64,000 nucleotides of DNA from Leptasterias polaris. Lineage: Eukaryota > Echinodermata > Asteroidea > Forcipulatida > Asteriidae. Every line of letters starts with the position of its first letter. Within the stretch, counting starts at the first letter, position 1. The notes under the pieces are model-generated. The model saw nothing but the letters and a program-made list of their open reading frames with translations. It was not told the origin of the DNA and did not search any database. The DNA lies in the NCBI GenBank assembly GCA_037783415.1, contig JAZGTN010000233.1:1-64000 (forward strand), given 5' to 3'. The position numbers were made by a program, and so were the translations under genes. Below, one piece after another: positions 20,060 to 30,430 of the stretch.

Positions 20060-20450
20060 TCCTTTAGTGAGTTCCTGAGTAGATATTTGACTTTGTTAGT
20101 TCCTCGTTAAATTAACATTACTTCCTTATAATTGACAAGAACACGTCATCATTTAACTCAATGTACAATAAACAACATTGTAAGAGGCTGTCAGTTTTTG
20201 TCATGATCTTCATAGGGTGTACTGCCTGGGAAGGAGGTTGAAGGGGGGGTGATAATATTGATTGTGTACAAGCTGTGAAGACTGTAGAGACTAGCAGGAT
20301 ATGATTAGATAGTTTCAACTCGAGGAGGGAAGTGATCTTAAGAAGTTGTACTCTCAGCTTAATCTTGAACATTTTCATAAACTTTGACAACCCCTGAGAC
20401 GTCGTCAAACGAAACTTCATAGTTAACATATAGACGTGTATATTCACTCA
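20060..20450 (+). repeat. Ig-cluster flanking block, copy 1
   Basis: A non-coding block (GAGTTCCTGAGTAGATA..., GGAAGGAGGTTGA, GCAGGATATGATTAG, CTCGAGGAG) recurs at 25340-25795 and, inverted, at 30080-30425. In each case it lies on the 3' side of an Ig receptor gene or gene fragment, so it was carried along in the gene duplications. Confidence 0.75.
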
Positions 20451-20585
20451 CAAACTACATTTGTTATAATCAGTGAAGTTCATTAGATGACTGTAATTTT
20501 AGTACAAAAGGTATACGTGTTGAACGACTTGTGACATGAAATCGTTTTAGGTCCAACAATTTGATGATTTGTCACAGTAAGATCT

Positions 20586-20700
20586 GGGACCAATATCATG
20601 GCTCTGCTTACTGCGGAATTCTGTGCATAGAATTGTGTGCTTAACAGGGCACCGTATGCACACAATTTTACGATAACCAGCGCCATGAAATTGGGCCCCG
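20586..20700. mobile_element. Short MITE, GGGCCCAATTTCATGG family
   Basis: The left end GGGACCAATATCATGGCTC and the right end (reversed) GGGGCCCAATTTCATGGCG form an imperfect inverted repeat around a CAGAATT/AATTGTG-rich middle. A related element is at 45718-45912. Confidence 0.6.
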
Positions 20701-20919
20701 GTCTTGAGTGAGATTTTACATCAGAGTTATTTATTGGGTAATCACATAGAAATGTATTCACCAATAATTCTTTAAACAAATATTTTCTATTATTTATCTG
20801 ATTTGCTTTTCCCAAATTACAGTATGCTGAGCAGCCCCTAAAATTCAACAAAAGTAATAATAAACCCTTTAATTCTCCAAAGATTTTGCGTTATTATCTT
20901 TTTCACTCTTTGTCATGCC

Positions 20920-22866
20920 TTATTGGGCGTGGCCTATACTTCCCTCCCTCAGCTTACCCACAATCTTCTTGTTTCCAATGTCAGCATAAACCGTCTCCTC
21001 CTCCGGGTTGATGATTCTTGCCGATAGATCCAAATCAGCGTAGATCAGACCTTCCACATTCATCTGTCTTGGGTCGTCCTTGACGAGACCGTCCTCACCA
21101 AGGTTTGCCGTCTGCTCTAGCGCGGCCTGAGCTTTGGTCATAGTGCTCGCTCGGCGTTTGGAGAGATGGTACGGAATAACGCGAGGGGGTTTATCACCGG
21201 ACGGTTGACGGTCAACAACGTGCCCCGGTACCGGTAAATCCTTCACAGCGACGGTTGATTTCTGATGCGCAGACGGAGCTTCATGTTGGGAATTACTGCT
21301 CAAGGTCTGAGCGATGTCTGTTCCTCGATTCGGCTTCGATCCACCCTTCCCGCCTCCGTAGACTTTCCAAGACGCCCCCTCATTGTAAATAGCACCCAAT
21401 GTCTTACTGTTGGCGCGACTTTTATCCACCACAGCATACATGGACTCATGATGACCTTGTATGTCATGACGTTTTTCCCCAGCCTTGACTGATCCATCTG
21501 TTTCAGTGGACAGAGGTTTGTCCACATCGTCTTGGTCATGTTTTGTCTCTGCCTGCTGGTGTATTAAGTCCGGTGTCACTACTACAGTACCTGTTTCTCC
21601 CGGGGACTCAACTGACCTCTCGCCTGCAGAGCTAGTGTGGTAATTTTCTTGACCACACCTCAGAGTGTCTCCGTGCAGTTGGGTTTCTGATATCCCGTCT
21701 GCATCACTTTCTCCTCCATCATCTTGAGGTGTGTGAGATTGACGTCTATCATTAGTCTTGGATTGAGATCGTCCTCTAAAGACAAGAAAATACATGAGGA
21801 TTACAATGAGGAGAACTAAGAAACCAGCTCCTACAGCTCCCCCTACTAAGATGAGTGTAGAGTCCGTAGATCCTGAAGAAGGGTTGCTACTGTCGGGATC
21901 GGGATCTTGCTTCTTGGTCGGTAGAAGGGATGGGGTCTTGGGTGCAGATGGGGTAGACTGTTGGTTTAACGAACCGTTCAGTAATATAGAACTGGTCGGT
22001 GTCATTTGAGACGTCGACATCTGAGCTGTAATTGTTTCCATGGTTACCTCATTCCGATGAACAAGTAACAATCCACCAATAGTCTCCCCAGTAAGTGACA
22101 TGGATCCTCTGAACACCTTACATTTCACTGCAGTGCCGTTGTCTCTCATTGTCAATCTCAGCATTGTCATTGTTTTATTGCTATCAAAAAATGCAATTGA
22201 ATGATCTACCGCAGGTAATTTTTGCCAAGATTCATCGTTATTATTGTACTTTGATCTAACATACCAAGTGTATGTAAGTTCGTACTCAATGATGGGTCGC
22301 GTTTGGCAACGAAACTTTGCACTTTGACCCACGTCTTTATCATTATGAGACGGTAAGACAGTAGCGTCTATCGGATAAACTACCAGTCTAGCTGCATTAG
22401 AATCTTCGATTTGTACGCTAGGTTGAAATCTGTAGATATAACAACTGTAAAATCCCTCATCAATCGGTTGTAAATCGCGTATGTGAAAAGTCCATGTACA
22501 GTCACTCAACGTGATCGTGCACCTGTCTCTACCAATGGTATTTCTGTACACCTTGGTCGAAGCAGATATACCTTCAATGGATTCAATTGTCGATCCACGT
22601 TTCCAGTGCATCTGATAAGAGCTCTTTGTTTGACACCATGCATTCTCGTTGAGCGTACAGCTTAATGTAACATCACTTCCCTTCAAGGCGAATGTGTCAA
22701 CTGGGTGTGTCTTGAAAAGTGTGGCCTCACCCAACCCACAGATCGAAGTCATAACAAGAATGAACAGCAACATTGTAGCTGTTGGTACATGAAGAATGAG
22801 CGATGAAATAAACAGCAAACTGCAGTCTGCACATTGATTTGAAAACCAGAGATCCTTACGAGTCAC
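20920..22866 (-). CDS. Ig-superfamily type I receptor with ITIM/ITSM-like tail
   Basis: Intronless frame of 648 codons. The likely functional start is Met32 (22773), which begins a clean signal peptide (MLLFILVMTSICGLGEA). Ig domain 1 (V-like): C70 to C142 with D-E-G-F-Y-S-C, plus extra cysteines C78, C116, C123. Ig domain 2: C187 to C249. A Ser/Thr/Pro-rich stalk follows (about 272-335), then one membrane span (338-363) with a basic stop-transfer. The 285-residue cytoplasmic tail has tyrosines in inhibitory/switch contexts: Y477 (SMYAVV), Y609 (LIYADL, ITIM consensus) and Y627 (TVYADI, ITSM consensus). Such motifs recruit SH2-domain phosphatases or adaptors in vertebrate immune receptors; that role here is inference. 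The paralogs at 25.8-29.7 kb keep the same tail tyrosines. Intact frame in a cluster of broken copies suggests selection. Confidence 0.85.
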   Translation of the reverse strand: MTRKDLWFSNQCADCSLLFISSLILHVPTATMLLFILVMTSICGLGEATLFKTHPVDTFALKGSDVTLSCTLNENAWCQTKSSYQMHWKRGSTIESIEGISASTKVYRNTIGRDRCTITLSDCTWTFHIRDLQPIDEGFYSCYIYRFQPSVQIEDSNAARLVVYPIDATVLPSHNDKDVGQSAKFRCQTRPIIEYELTYTWYVRSKYNNNDESWQKLPAVDHSIAFFDSNKTMTMLRLTMRDNGTAVKCKVFRGSMSLTGETIGGLLLVHRNEVTMETITAQMSTSQMTPTSSILLNGSLNQQSTPSAPKTPSLLPTKKQDPDPDSSNPSSGSTDSTLILVGGAVGAGFLVLLIVILMYFLVFRGRSQSKTNDRRQSHTPQDDGGESDADGISETQLHGDTLRCGQENYHTSSAGERSVESPGETGTVVVTPDLIHQQAETKHDQDDVDKPLSTETDGSVKAGEKRHDIQGHHESMYAVVDKSRANSKTLGAIYNEGASWKVYGGGKGGSKPNRGTDIAQTLSSNSQHEAPSAHQKSTVAVKDLPVPGHVVDRQPSGDKPPRVIPYHLSKRRASTMTKAQAALEQTANLGEDGLVKDDPRQMNVEGLIYADLDLSARIINPEEETVYADIGNKKIVGKLREGSIGHAQ

Positions 22867-23212
22867 TCGTCAACTTAAACCTGACTTGCAAATGTTGAAG
22901 ACAATCAGCTTAGTAAAAACATCAAACAGCAATGATTTTCAGTCAAAATGGAGCGTTGGTGAAAAAAGCTTGTGTTTTCAGCCTTGTTTATACATTCTCA
23001 ATGTTCTGTGGTTTTTTCGCTCATTTTCTTTAACTTCCTTCCTTGTTTTTTTAAAGACGAATCGCCTAAAAATACTGAATTGCTGTAAATAATGTTTTTC
23101 AAAGTTTAGAGAAACAAGAGGGTGCAAGACGAATTTGTTTGATTTCTTTTTAATCGTATTTTGGTAGCAATATTGTGCGGCGTTAATTGTACTTCAGAGA
23201 TGAAGAATACAA
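22867..23212. other. 5' flank of the Ig receptor, duplicated at 23630-23780
   Basis: The phrase with 'CTCAATG(T/G)TCTGTGGTTT' and 'AACTTCCTTCCTTGT' at 22999-23048 recurs at 23671-23722, so the upstream flank of the Ig gene is also duplicated. No independent gene is seen. Confidence 0.55.
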
Positions 23213-23268
23213 AAACAACAGAAAATTCACCGCAGTGCCAGTCTCCCTCATTGTCAATCTGAGCATGG
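23213..23268 (-). pseudogene. Relic of Ig domain 2 from another receptor copy
   Basis: About 45 bases (CACCGCAGTGCCAGTCTCCC... on the plus strand) match 22129-22176 of the intact gene, the 'LRLTMRDNGTAVKC' end of Ig domain 2, with few differences. It is cut immediately afterwards by a LINE fragment. Together with the duplicated 5' flank it marks a further, nearly erased gene copy. Confidence 0.6.
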
Positions 23269-23277
23269 AAACTCCAG

Positions 23278-23505
23278 TCATACGGCCGCCGTGCATTTTC
23301 CAGTGCAGCACCTACACTATGGAATGATCTCCCTATGGACATTAAAACTTCACCAAATGTGAACATTTTCAAGAAGAGACTGAAAACCCATTTGTACTCA
23401 AGAGCATTTTCTATGTAATAGATTCTTTGTCAAAGCGCCTTTGAACATACTATGGATACCGGCGCTATATAAATTATTTTGATTGATTTTGATTTGATTG
23501 ATTGT
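23278..23505 (+). mobile_element. 3' end of a CR1/jockey-type LINE
   Basis: The frame 23278-23418 encodes 'SYGRRAFSSAAPTLWNDLP' continuing 'MDIKTSPNVNIFKKRLKTHL' and stops at 23416. This is the characteristic C-terminus of ORF2 in many animal CR1-like LINEs. It is followed by the usual 'AAGCGCCTTTGAACATA...GGCGCTATATAAAT' tail and a GATT-rich end. 5' truncated. Confidence 0.8.
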
Positions 23506-23780
23506 CATCTTTTAATTTTCCTGATTCTATGCTATAGAAATCTTTCTTTCATTTTTGCTGAGAGCTACCATGATTTTTAAACCGTATTTTATTCAATAAA
23601 TAAATTAATAAAGGAAATGATTTCATTTAAAATGCAGACTTGTTGAAGGAAGCCGAGACTTGTTGACATCCTCAATGGTCTGTGGTTTATTTGTTAATTT
23701 TCTTAAACTTCCTTCCTTGTAGCTCAATCAAGAAACGCCCTAAACACTGAACTGAACTGATGTAGATAGTTATCCGTGTC

Positions 23781-25116
23781 TAATGCATTTCTTTAAATCA
23801 TGGAAACGTTCTTAAAATTATAAGACAATCGACGCTACATGACGACTTTGTTAAATTAAGATATACACTTCATGTTACCGTGCAATTGCATAGCAACATG
23901 AAGTGAACAATGCATTTTACTATTCATTCCTCAAGACAAGTGAATAATAACCTCTTAAAGGTTAACAATTAGTTCCAACTGAATACTATGAAGAAAAGAA
24001 TGACAGCATTTTTTCGCTGAACTATATCTCTGACTTGCTGCTTGTTAAATTGCTTGTTGTAAATTGATTAAAACAATTATTTGTTTTCCCTGTAGTTGTT
24101 ATTGGCTGATAATAGCAATGTAATAACAATCTCAATCCAAGATACAAATGCTTCAAAATGAAGCTGTGGTGATGAAATCAAGGATTACATCAAATTCCTC
24201 TCTAATCTCGCCCATGAGACCGAGTGTCGATTGATAGATACAAATCTGGACCCGATTTACGCAAATTTTACTCCCACCATTATGGATACAAATTACGTTT
24301 GAATTGGGTTGAATAAACTACAGTAATTTATTTTTATTTTTATATTTCCTACAATTTAATAAAAACACGCTATTGTTTAATCGAGGTAGTGAATGTCAAG
24401 TCTGACCTGCAGGTTTGGGGAGGGGGTGAGGCATACATCTTCCCATTTGCTTGTCGTATATTTTTATTTTGTTCTTCTAGTATCTTCTAGGGGGAAATAT
24501 TATCGGGAAAAGTTAGTCTGGAGCGTAATTCAATGTATACTGCCAAGCAGCTCCATGAAGTTGGGGACAAAATGGTAATATAACTAATCCTACATTAAGA
24601 TCGTGTAGGAATAAACTTATGCTGTGATTTCCACGTTATGTCATTTTTACAAATATAAGTCAAGAACTTTCGAACATGCAGTTGATTTAATAATCAACAA
24701 TACAAACATTAACTCATTTATTTCAAGAGTAACTTATAGGTTCTCATTTCTGGGAAAACTTGCAACCTTTGTCTTAATAATTATGGAAAGTTCCTTAAAT
24801 AAATAGATACCTTATCGTTAAAACTAGCTATGGTCAAATCTTGGTTTACTCTAATCTTTAATTACATTATTATGAGTAAATTATTGAACTAATCCAAAAA
24901 CATTACACAAAAATGTGGTCTTTAAAGTGATTCACTATGTGTGTAAGTGATTCGTCACAATGATTAATGGCTCTAGACTCCTTACTACATGAGTAGAATA
25001 AATCCCGAAACTGTGTTTAAAAAAATACCCTTTTAAGATGGTAGGTCTCTGTGATTGTTTGTTTTAAAACCGTCGTAAAATTACAGTTCGAAATTACAGA
25101 AAACGAATCCAACAAT
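23781..25116. other. Intergenic DNA, nothing recognised
   Basis: AT-rich; short open frames without coding character. Confidence 0.4.
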
Positions 25117-25330
25117 GTGGGATAATATTATCCCTAAATGTGACCAGTTCAAACGCAATAATGTTATCCCGGTCTGAGAGTTGGCTATGGCTGAATGCGG
25201 GATAATAATCTCTGAATGCAACCAGTTCTCACGAAATAATATTATCCAGTTCTGAGAGTTGGCTGAGGCCGAATGTGGGATAATATTATTTCTGAATGCA
25301 ACCAGCGCTCACGAGATAATATCATTCCTT
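25117..25330. repeat. Three tandem copies of a 78-80-base repeat
   Basis: GGGATAAT starts at 25119, 25199 and 25277, each followed by '...CTGAATGCAACCAG', 'ATAATRTTATCC' and 'CTGAGAGTTGGCT'. Each unit contains a GATAATATTATC-like palindrome. Non-coding. Confidence 0.8.
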
Positions 25331-25339
25331 TAAAGAGTT

Positions 25340-25795
25340 TCCTGAGTAGATAGTTGACGTGTTAGTTCCTCGTTAGTTTCAAATTTCCTTTATTATAACT
25401 GCAATAACACGTCCATCTTATAACTCAATGTACAATGATTGTAAGCAACATTATAAGAGGTTGCCATTAACATCGGGGATAAAGAATATGATTTGGTTTT
25501 TACCCTTACACCAATGTGTGTTTAAAGCACTGTATACTGTATACGTGGTAGAATCTTCATAGAGTGTACTACCTGGGAAGGAGGTTGAGGGGGTTGATTG
25601 ATTTTGTACACGCAGTGAAGAATGTATAAACAAAGCAGGATATGATTAGGAAGTTTGAACTCGAGGAGAGAGAAGTGATACAGAGAAGTTGTACTCCCAG
25701 TTAAAGCTTGAAATCTTTAAAAAATTTGGACAGCTTTGGAAAAACTTGTCATCAGAGGAAACATACAACATCATACTATAGACGTGTCCATTTCT
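25340..25795 (+). repeat. Ig-cluster flanking block, copy 2
   Basis: Homologous to 20060-20450 in the same orientation, with an extra 90 bases inside. It directly follows the broken 3' end of the minus-strand Ig gene fragment, although that fragment lacks the whole 3' half of the gene. Confidence 0.75.
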
Positions 25796-25819
25796 TCTAA
25801 GTCTAGTAATGTTTAAACA

Positions 25820-26380
25820 TCAGTAGGTAACATTTCCACGCTGTGACTGAACGTTACAGTGAAATATAGCATTATCTCCCGTTGTTATTGGAGGACGAGG
25901 CGGCTGGACACTGATGTCGATTAGTGATGGTAAGATGAGGGTTGCAGGGTGAGATCTGTGTGAGCTTTTAGTTTCATAGGAGTAAACGTAACATCGATAT
26001 CGCCTGGCATCATTGGGCTGGACTCCTGTAATCGTCAAATACCAGTCAGGACCAGAAAACACTGAGTATCTGTCTGGATACCGAGAATACACTGAGGAAC
26101 ATATACCAATAGTTTCAAATATGTTGTTTGTCTCGCGCTCCCAATGAATCGCACATCTATCTTGACAGATGGTAAAATCGGTGATACATCTCAGCGTGGC
26201 AGTCTCTCCCCTCTCAGCTACGGTGTCTTCTGGATGACCCGTGATGACACACGCTCTGCATCCATAAGACAATATAAGGACAACAAGAACAACTGGATAC
26301 ATTCTTCCACATGCATGCATATACGCACAACAAATAAATAAAAAACAATTGATGTAATGGCTGGATAAGCCATTAAACAT
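25820..26380 (-). pseudogene. Ig receptor paralog, 5' half only
   Basis: The frame starts with hydrophobic leader sequence (Met27 at 26302 opens MYPVVLVVLILSYGCRA, a good signal peptide), then a V-like Ig domain with 'ATLRCITDF', extra cysteines and 'NDARRYRCYVYS'. A second Ig domain begins ('NAIFHCNVQSQRG') but the frame ends after 'NVTY', and the flanking block starts about 25 bases later. Stalk, membrane span and tail are absent here. It could be expressed as a short secreted Ig protein, but the abrupt end within a domain argues for a broken gene. Confidence 0.75.
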
Positions 26381-27949
26381 TTTCGATTCTCTTCCTCATA
26401 ACATATCCGTTTCCGTTGAGGTTCACAATGTGTTATCCAACCTTAAAGCATCATTGCTTATTTCTGTATTTGTTTTTTCTTACTTCCTTCCTTTATTAAT
26501 CGAATCAAGGGTTCTTTTTCCCAATAAGCGGGGCGATTGCACCCCCAACAAATTTGTGTTGTTGGTGGTTCGTGTATTAATTTCATTATAATAGCATCAC
26601 ACGCTGAAAATATTTTTTTTGAAAACAAAATAAATAACACATAGAACATATGGAAACACTTTCCATTAAAACAATTGAAAAATAAATAATAATTGCTAAA
26701 ATACCTAAGATTGGCACCGTAAGAAAACGTCACACAAAGGCATAAATGGGGTCCTGTTATATTTTTAGGTTCCCATATTGTGATTTTCCTTTTCAAGGTC
26801 AAGTCTCGACTCAAGTTTTCATTTGCAACATCTGAAAGTGCCACTCATGGCAATCACTGAAAACAACTATTTAAATTTTATACGATTTTGGGCTGAATAA
26901 AGACAAATATACGGCAGTAGGGCTTATGACTGGCAGCCCCGAACAGAGATATGGGGGAAACGCAAACATTAAGGCTGGATACCCTATTTGGTAGTTTTTC
27001 TTTCTTCAGCTCTCAATTGCTCGTAAATTATTCATTTAACATTTATTCTTCTCTATTTGGATATCCAGTTACACTCATTTGAATTTTTTCCATTACAGTT
27101 GACTGTGACTTTTGTGTTTATTAAGAAAAAGCGTAGTGTAAAACCAAAACAGATAAACCAATTTATGTTTTTAAGGATTTGTGTTTGCGTGTTGATACAC
27201 AACATCTGCCCCAAAAAATTTATATGAACATCTTTGATTTGAAGGACTGATCAGAATACATTAAATATTTCTTTTCCTGGATGTATGGGTAAACTTAGGA
27301 ATATGGATTGCTTTATTATTATTGTCATTTTATTTATTATTATTGCTTTTTTACACAGAATGAAATGTCTCTATTTTAGCTGACAAATCCCCAAAGCTGG
27401 GAGATGGGAAGTGCCCTTTATTACACAAAGTAATTGATACTGTTTGTTGGAGACAGGGAACACGTGGAATTTTTAATAATAGGGGTCCGCGTTAGAAGAG
27501 TACAACCATAATATCTTCACAAAGAATTGCCGACTTAAAGCTACCATAAAAGTTACGCAACTCTTCCTAATACAAGATGTCCGTCACTCATGAAGTCAAC
27601 CATGATTTGTTCAATATTGAAAGCAAGTATATTTATTATTATTGTAAAGGTCACCATCTCGTAAAAGAAATCACCAAAATCTGATGTTAGCATATTTAAA
27701 CTTCCTTCTTAGATTAATTTTAGCTCCTTCTTTCAAAATTTAAGTGGACCTGCCAACAGTGTAGTGTCAAAGGTTTACCCTACACCCCATCCCTGTTCGC
27801 TATATTCAAACACATTCATTTAAAGTTCTTGTGCTAGTTTCACAATGTACAGACATTTCAATACTATAATTCACTGTGAAGGCAGGAACGTCAACCTGAT
27901 TCTTAATTGCAAAAAAACGTCTTTAAAAAACATATTTCAGTCAGAAACA
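26381..27949. other. DNA between the two inverted Ig gene halves
   Basis: No gene recognised. A phrase similar to the Ig 5' flank ('TTACTTCCTTCCTTTATTAATCGAATCAAG'-like, in part) occurs at about 26478-26510. The rest is AT-rich. Confidence 0.4.
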
Positions 27950-29678
27950 TTTGACTCTCATCATACCATCACGGATCGACGACAGTGTCCAGCCGCCTCG
28001 TCATCCAATAACAACGGGAGATAATGCTACTGTAACGTTCAATCACAGCGTGGAGCTCTACCGACCCTCAATGTGAAGTGGTTTGTGAATGGAACAAACG
28101 TCAGAACGCTCCCAGATCAATCACTGTATCATTTGGATAACGACGAACACACCTTAACATTTCTCAAGATAACTGTTAACCAAACTAACGTGTATTGTAA
28201 GGCATTCAGTGGAACTAAACCCGTGAAAAGAGGTGTTAAATATCTGATACTCATTCATCCTCAGAAGAAACCAAAAACACCCGCTACTCAAGTACCTGAG
28301 ACTGAAGAGTCCCTCACCGTCAACCCTGCTGAGTTTCCCCATGACACTGATGAGCCATCCGCTACTCAAGTACATGAGACTGAAAAGCCCCTCACCGTCA
28401 ACCCTGCTGAGTTTCCCCATGACACTGATGAGCCATCCGCTACTTCAGTATCTGAGACTGAAAAGTCCCTCACCGTCAACCCTGCCGAGTTTCCCCTTGA
28501 CACTGAAGAGCCGTCCGCAACTCAAGTACATGAGACCGAAGAGTCTCAGCCCAACCTTGGCAGCATAAATTTCCCCAATATGGTGTCTTCTCACTCAACA
28601 AATACAACAGAGAGACACTTACCAAGTGTGACCGTAGAGAGAGCACATCACTCCCCATCCATCCATCCTTCTACCAAGAATATGATGTTAAGGTCCAAGT
28701 TTCATCCTCGGATGATACGGATGGTAATATCACAGTCATCGTAGTGGGAGGAGCTATCGCTGCTGTCTTCTTGATGCTTTTCATCTCATTTCTTATTTAC
28801 TGTCTTATCTTCAAAAGACAATCCAAAGCAACTCACAACACACATCAAGATGATTTGAGGAGAAAGTGATGCAGACGAGATAGCAGAAACCCAATTGCAC
28901 GGAGTCACTCCGAGGTCTGGTCAAGAAAATGACCACACTAGCTCTGCAGGCGAGAGGTCAGTTGGGTCCCCGAGAGAAACAGTTACCGTAGAAGTGACAT
29001 CGGACTTACACCAGCAGACACAGACAAAACATGACCAAGAAAATGTTGAAAAATCTCTGTCCACTGAAACTGATGGATCAGTCAAGGATGGGGAGAAACG
29101 CAATGATAAACAGAAACAACTTGAGTCCATGTATGCTGTGGTAGATGTAAAGTCGCGCTAAAAGTAAGAAATTGGGCGCCAATTCCACTGAGGAGGCATC
29201 TTGGAAAGTCTCCGGAGGTGGGAAGGATAGATCGTAGCTGAATCGTGGAACAGACATCGCTGAGAACGTGAGTAGTTATTCCAAACATGAAACTCCGTCT
29301 GTGCATCAGAAATCAACCGTCGCTGGGAAGGATTTGCCGGTACAAGGACGCGTTGTTGACCGTCAACCGTCCGTTCAGAAACCCCCTCGCGTCATTCCGT
29401 ACCATCTCTCCAAATGCCGAGCGAGCACCGCGACAAAAGCCCAGGCCGCGCTAGAGCAGACGGAAGACCGTGGAGAGGACGGTCTCATCAAGGATGACCC
29501 AAGACAGAGGAATGTGGAAGGTCTGATCTACGCTGACTTGGATCTATCACGAGGATCGGCAAGAATCATCAACCCGGAGGAGGAGACGGTTTATGCTGAC
29601 ATTGGAAACAAGAAGACTGTGGGTAAGCTGAGGGAGGGAAGTACAGGCCACGCCCTAAAAGAGGATAATTTGGAGTGA
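27950..29678 (+). pseudogene. Ig receptor paralog, 3' half with several lesions
   Basis: Begins within the linker before Ig domain 2, in sequence overlapping about 100 bases with the end of the minus-strand 5' half. It encodes Ig domain 2 (WFVNGTNV ... NVYCKAF), a repetitive stalk (28283-28550), a membrane span (28741-28800, 'VIVVGGAIAAVFLMLFISF'), and a tail with SMYAVV, LIYADL and TVYADI motifs. Lesions: a 7-base deletion at the start of domain 2 (about 28034), a frameshift before the membrane span (about 28690), a one-base insertion near 28855, and stops at 29159 and about 29235. The last frame (29268-29678) still encodes the ITIM/ITSM end intact. Dead as a whole receptor. Confidence 0.8.
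28283..28550 (+). repeat. 78-base tandem repeat encoding the stalk
   Basis: Three full and one partial unit of 26 codons (ATQVHETEKPLTVNPAEFPH... type), rich in Thr, Pro and Glu. The intact paralog has an unrelated-looking Ser/Thr/Pro stalk without this repeat, so the stalk expanded in this copy only. Confidence 0.85.
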
Positions 29679-30079
29679 AATAAAGTAAGAAAAAGATGGG
29701 TAGACAAAGAAGGTATAACGTGTTCTTTTCAGTCTGTCTGGATATTGTCTTAAAAAAACGTAATTACGATTGAAATTGTAATAACGATTGAAAATATTAT
29801 TGTTGAAGAACAATGTTGGTGAATAATTATTTGGTGATGACCGAATTAAAGAACTACAATCTAAAATCTGACATGATGTTAATGTGATCATTCATCAAAT
29901 GTTCGAACATAAAACTACTTCAGTTCATGACAACTCATTGTTGAATCAAAAAATATAGCTTTCATTTTACTAAAAGCACGGTCACCTATTGTACTTCAAA
30001 GACTACACGTTTAAAGAAACTCTAGATTTTGAATAAATAGATACGAATTCTGATATTGTGTGTTGCCTTTGATTACGAT
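29679..30079. other. 3' flank of the plus-strand Ig pseudogene
   Basis: AT-rich; no gene recognised. Confidence 0.4.
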
Positions 30080-30425
30080 GACTGAAAGGGGCTGTCCAAA
30101 GTTCTGAACACCTTCAAGGTAAACCTGAGAGTAAAACTTTTCAAAATCACTTCCCTCCTCTTAAATTCAAACTTTCTTATCGAAGCCTGCTTTGTCTTTA
30201 CATTATTCACTGCGTGTAAAAAAAAATAAAAAATTGTCAACCCCCTCAACCTCCTTCCCATGTAGTACACTTCATGAAGATCCTGACAATAACTGACAGC
30301 CTTCTTATAATGTTGTTTACAATTATTATACATTAGTTATAAGATGGACATTTCAAATATGAGAAGTTAACGAGGAACTAACAAAGTCAATTATCTACTA
30401 AGGAAACTCATTCAGTTCAGTTCAG
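30080..30425 (-). repeat. Ig-cluster flanking block, copy 3 (inverted)
   Basis: Reverse complement homolog of 20060-20450 and 25340-25795, again on the 3' side of an Ig gene (here the plus-strand half). It ends in a short TTCAG repeat at about 30412-30430. Confidence 0.75.
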
Positions 30426-30430
30426 TTCAG

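Noticed and set aside
20920..21045. ITAM pair at Y609/Y627 of the Ig receptor
   Set aside because: The gap between the two YxxL/I units is 14 residues, longer than the usual 6-12 of ITAMs; ITIM plus ITSM is the better reading.
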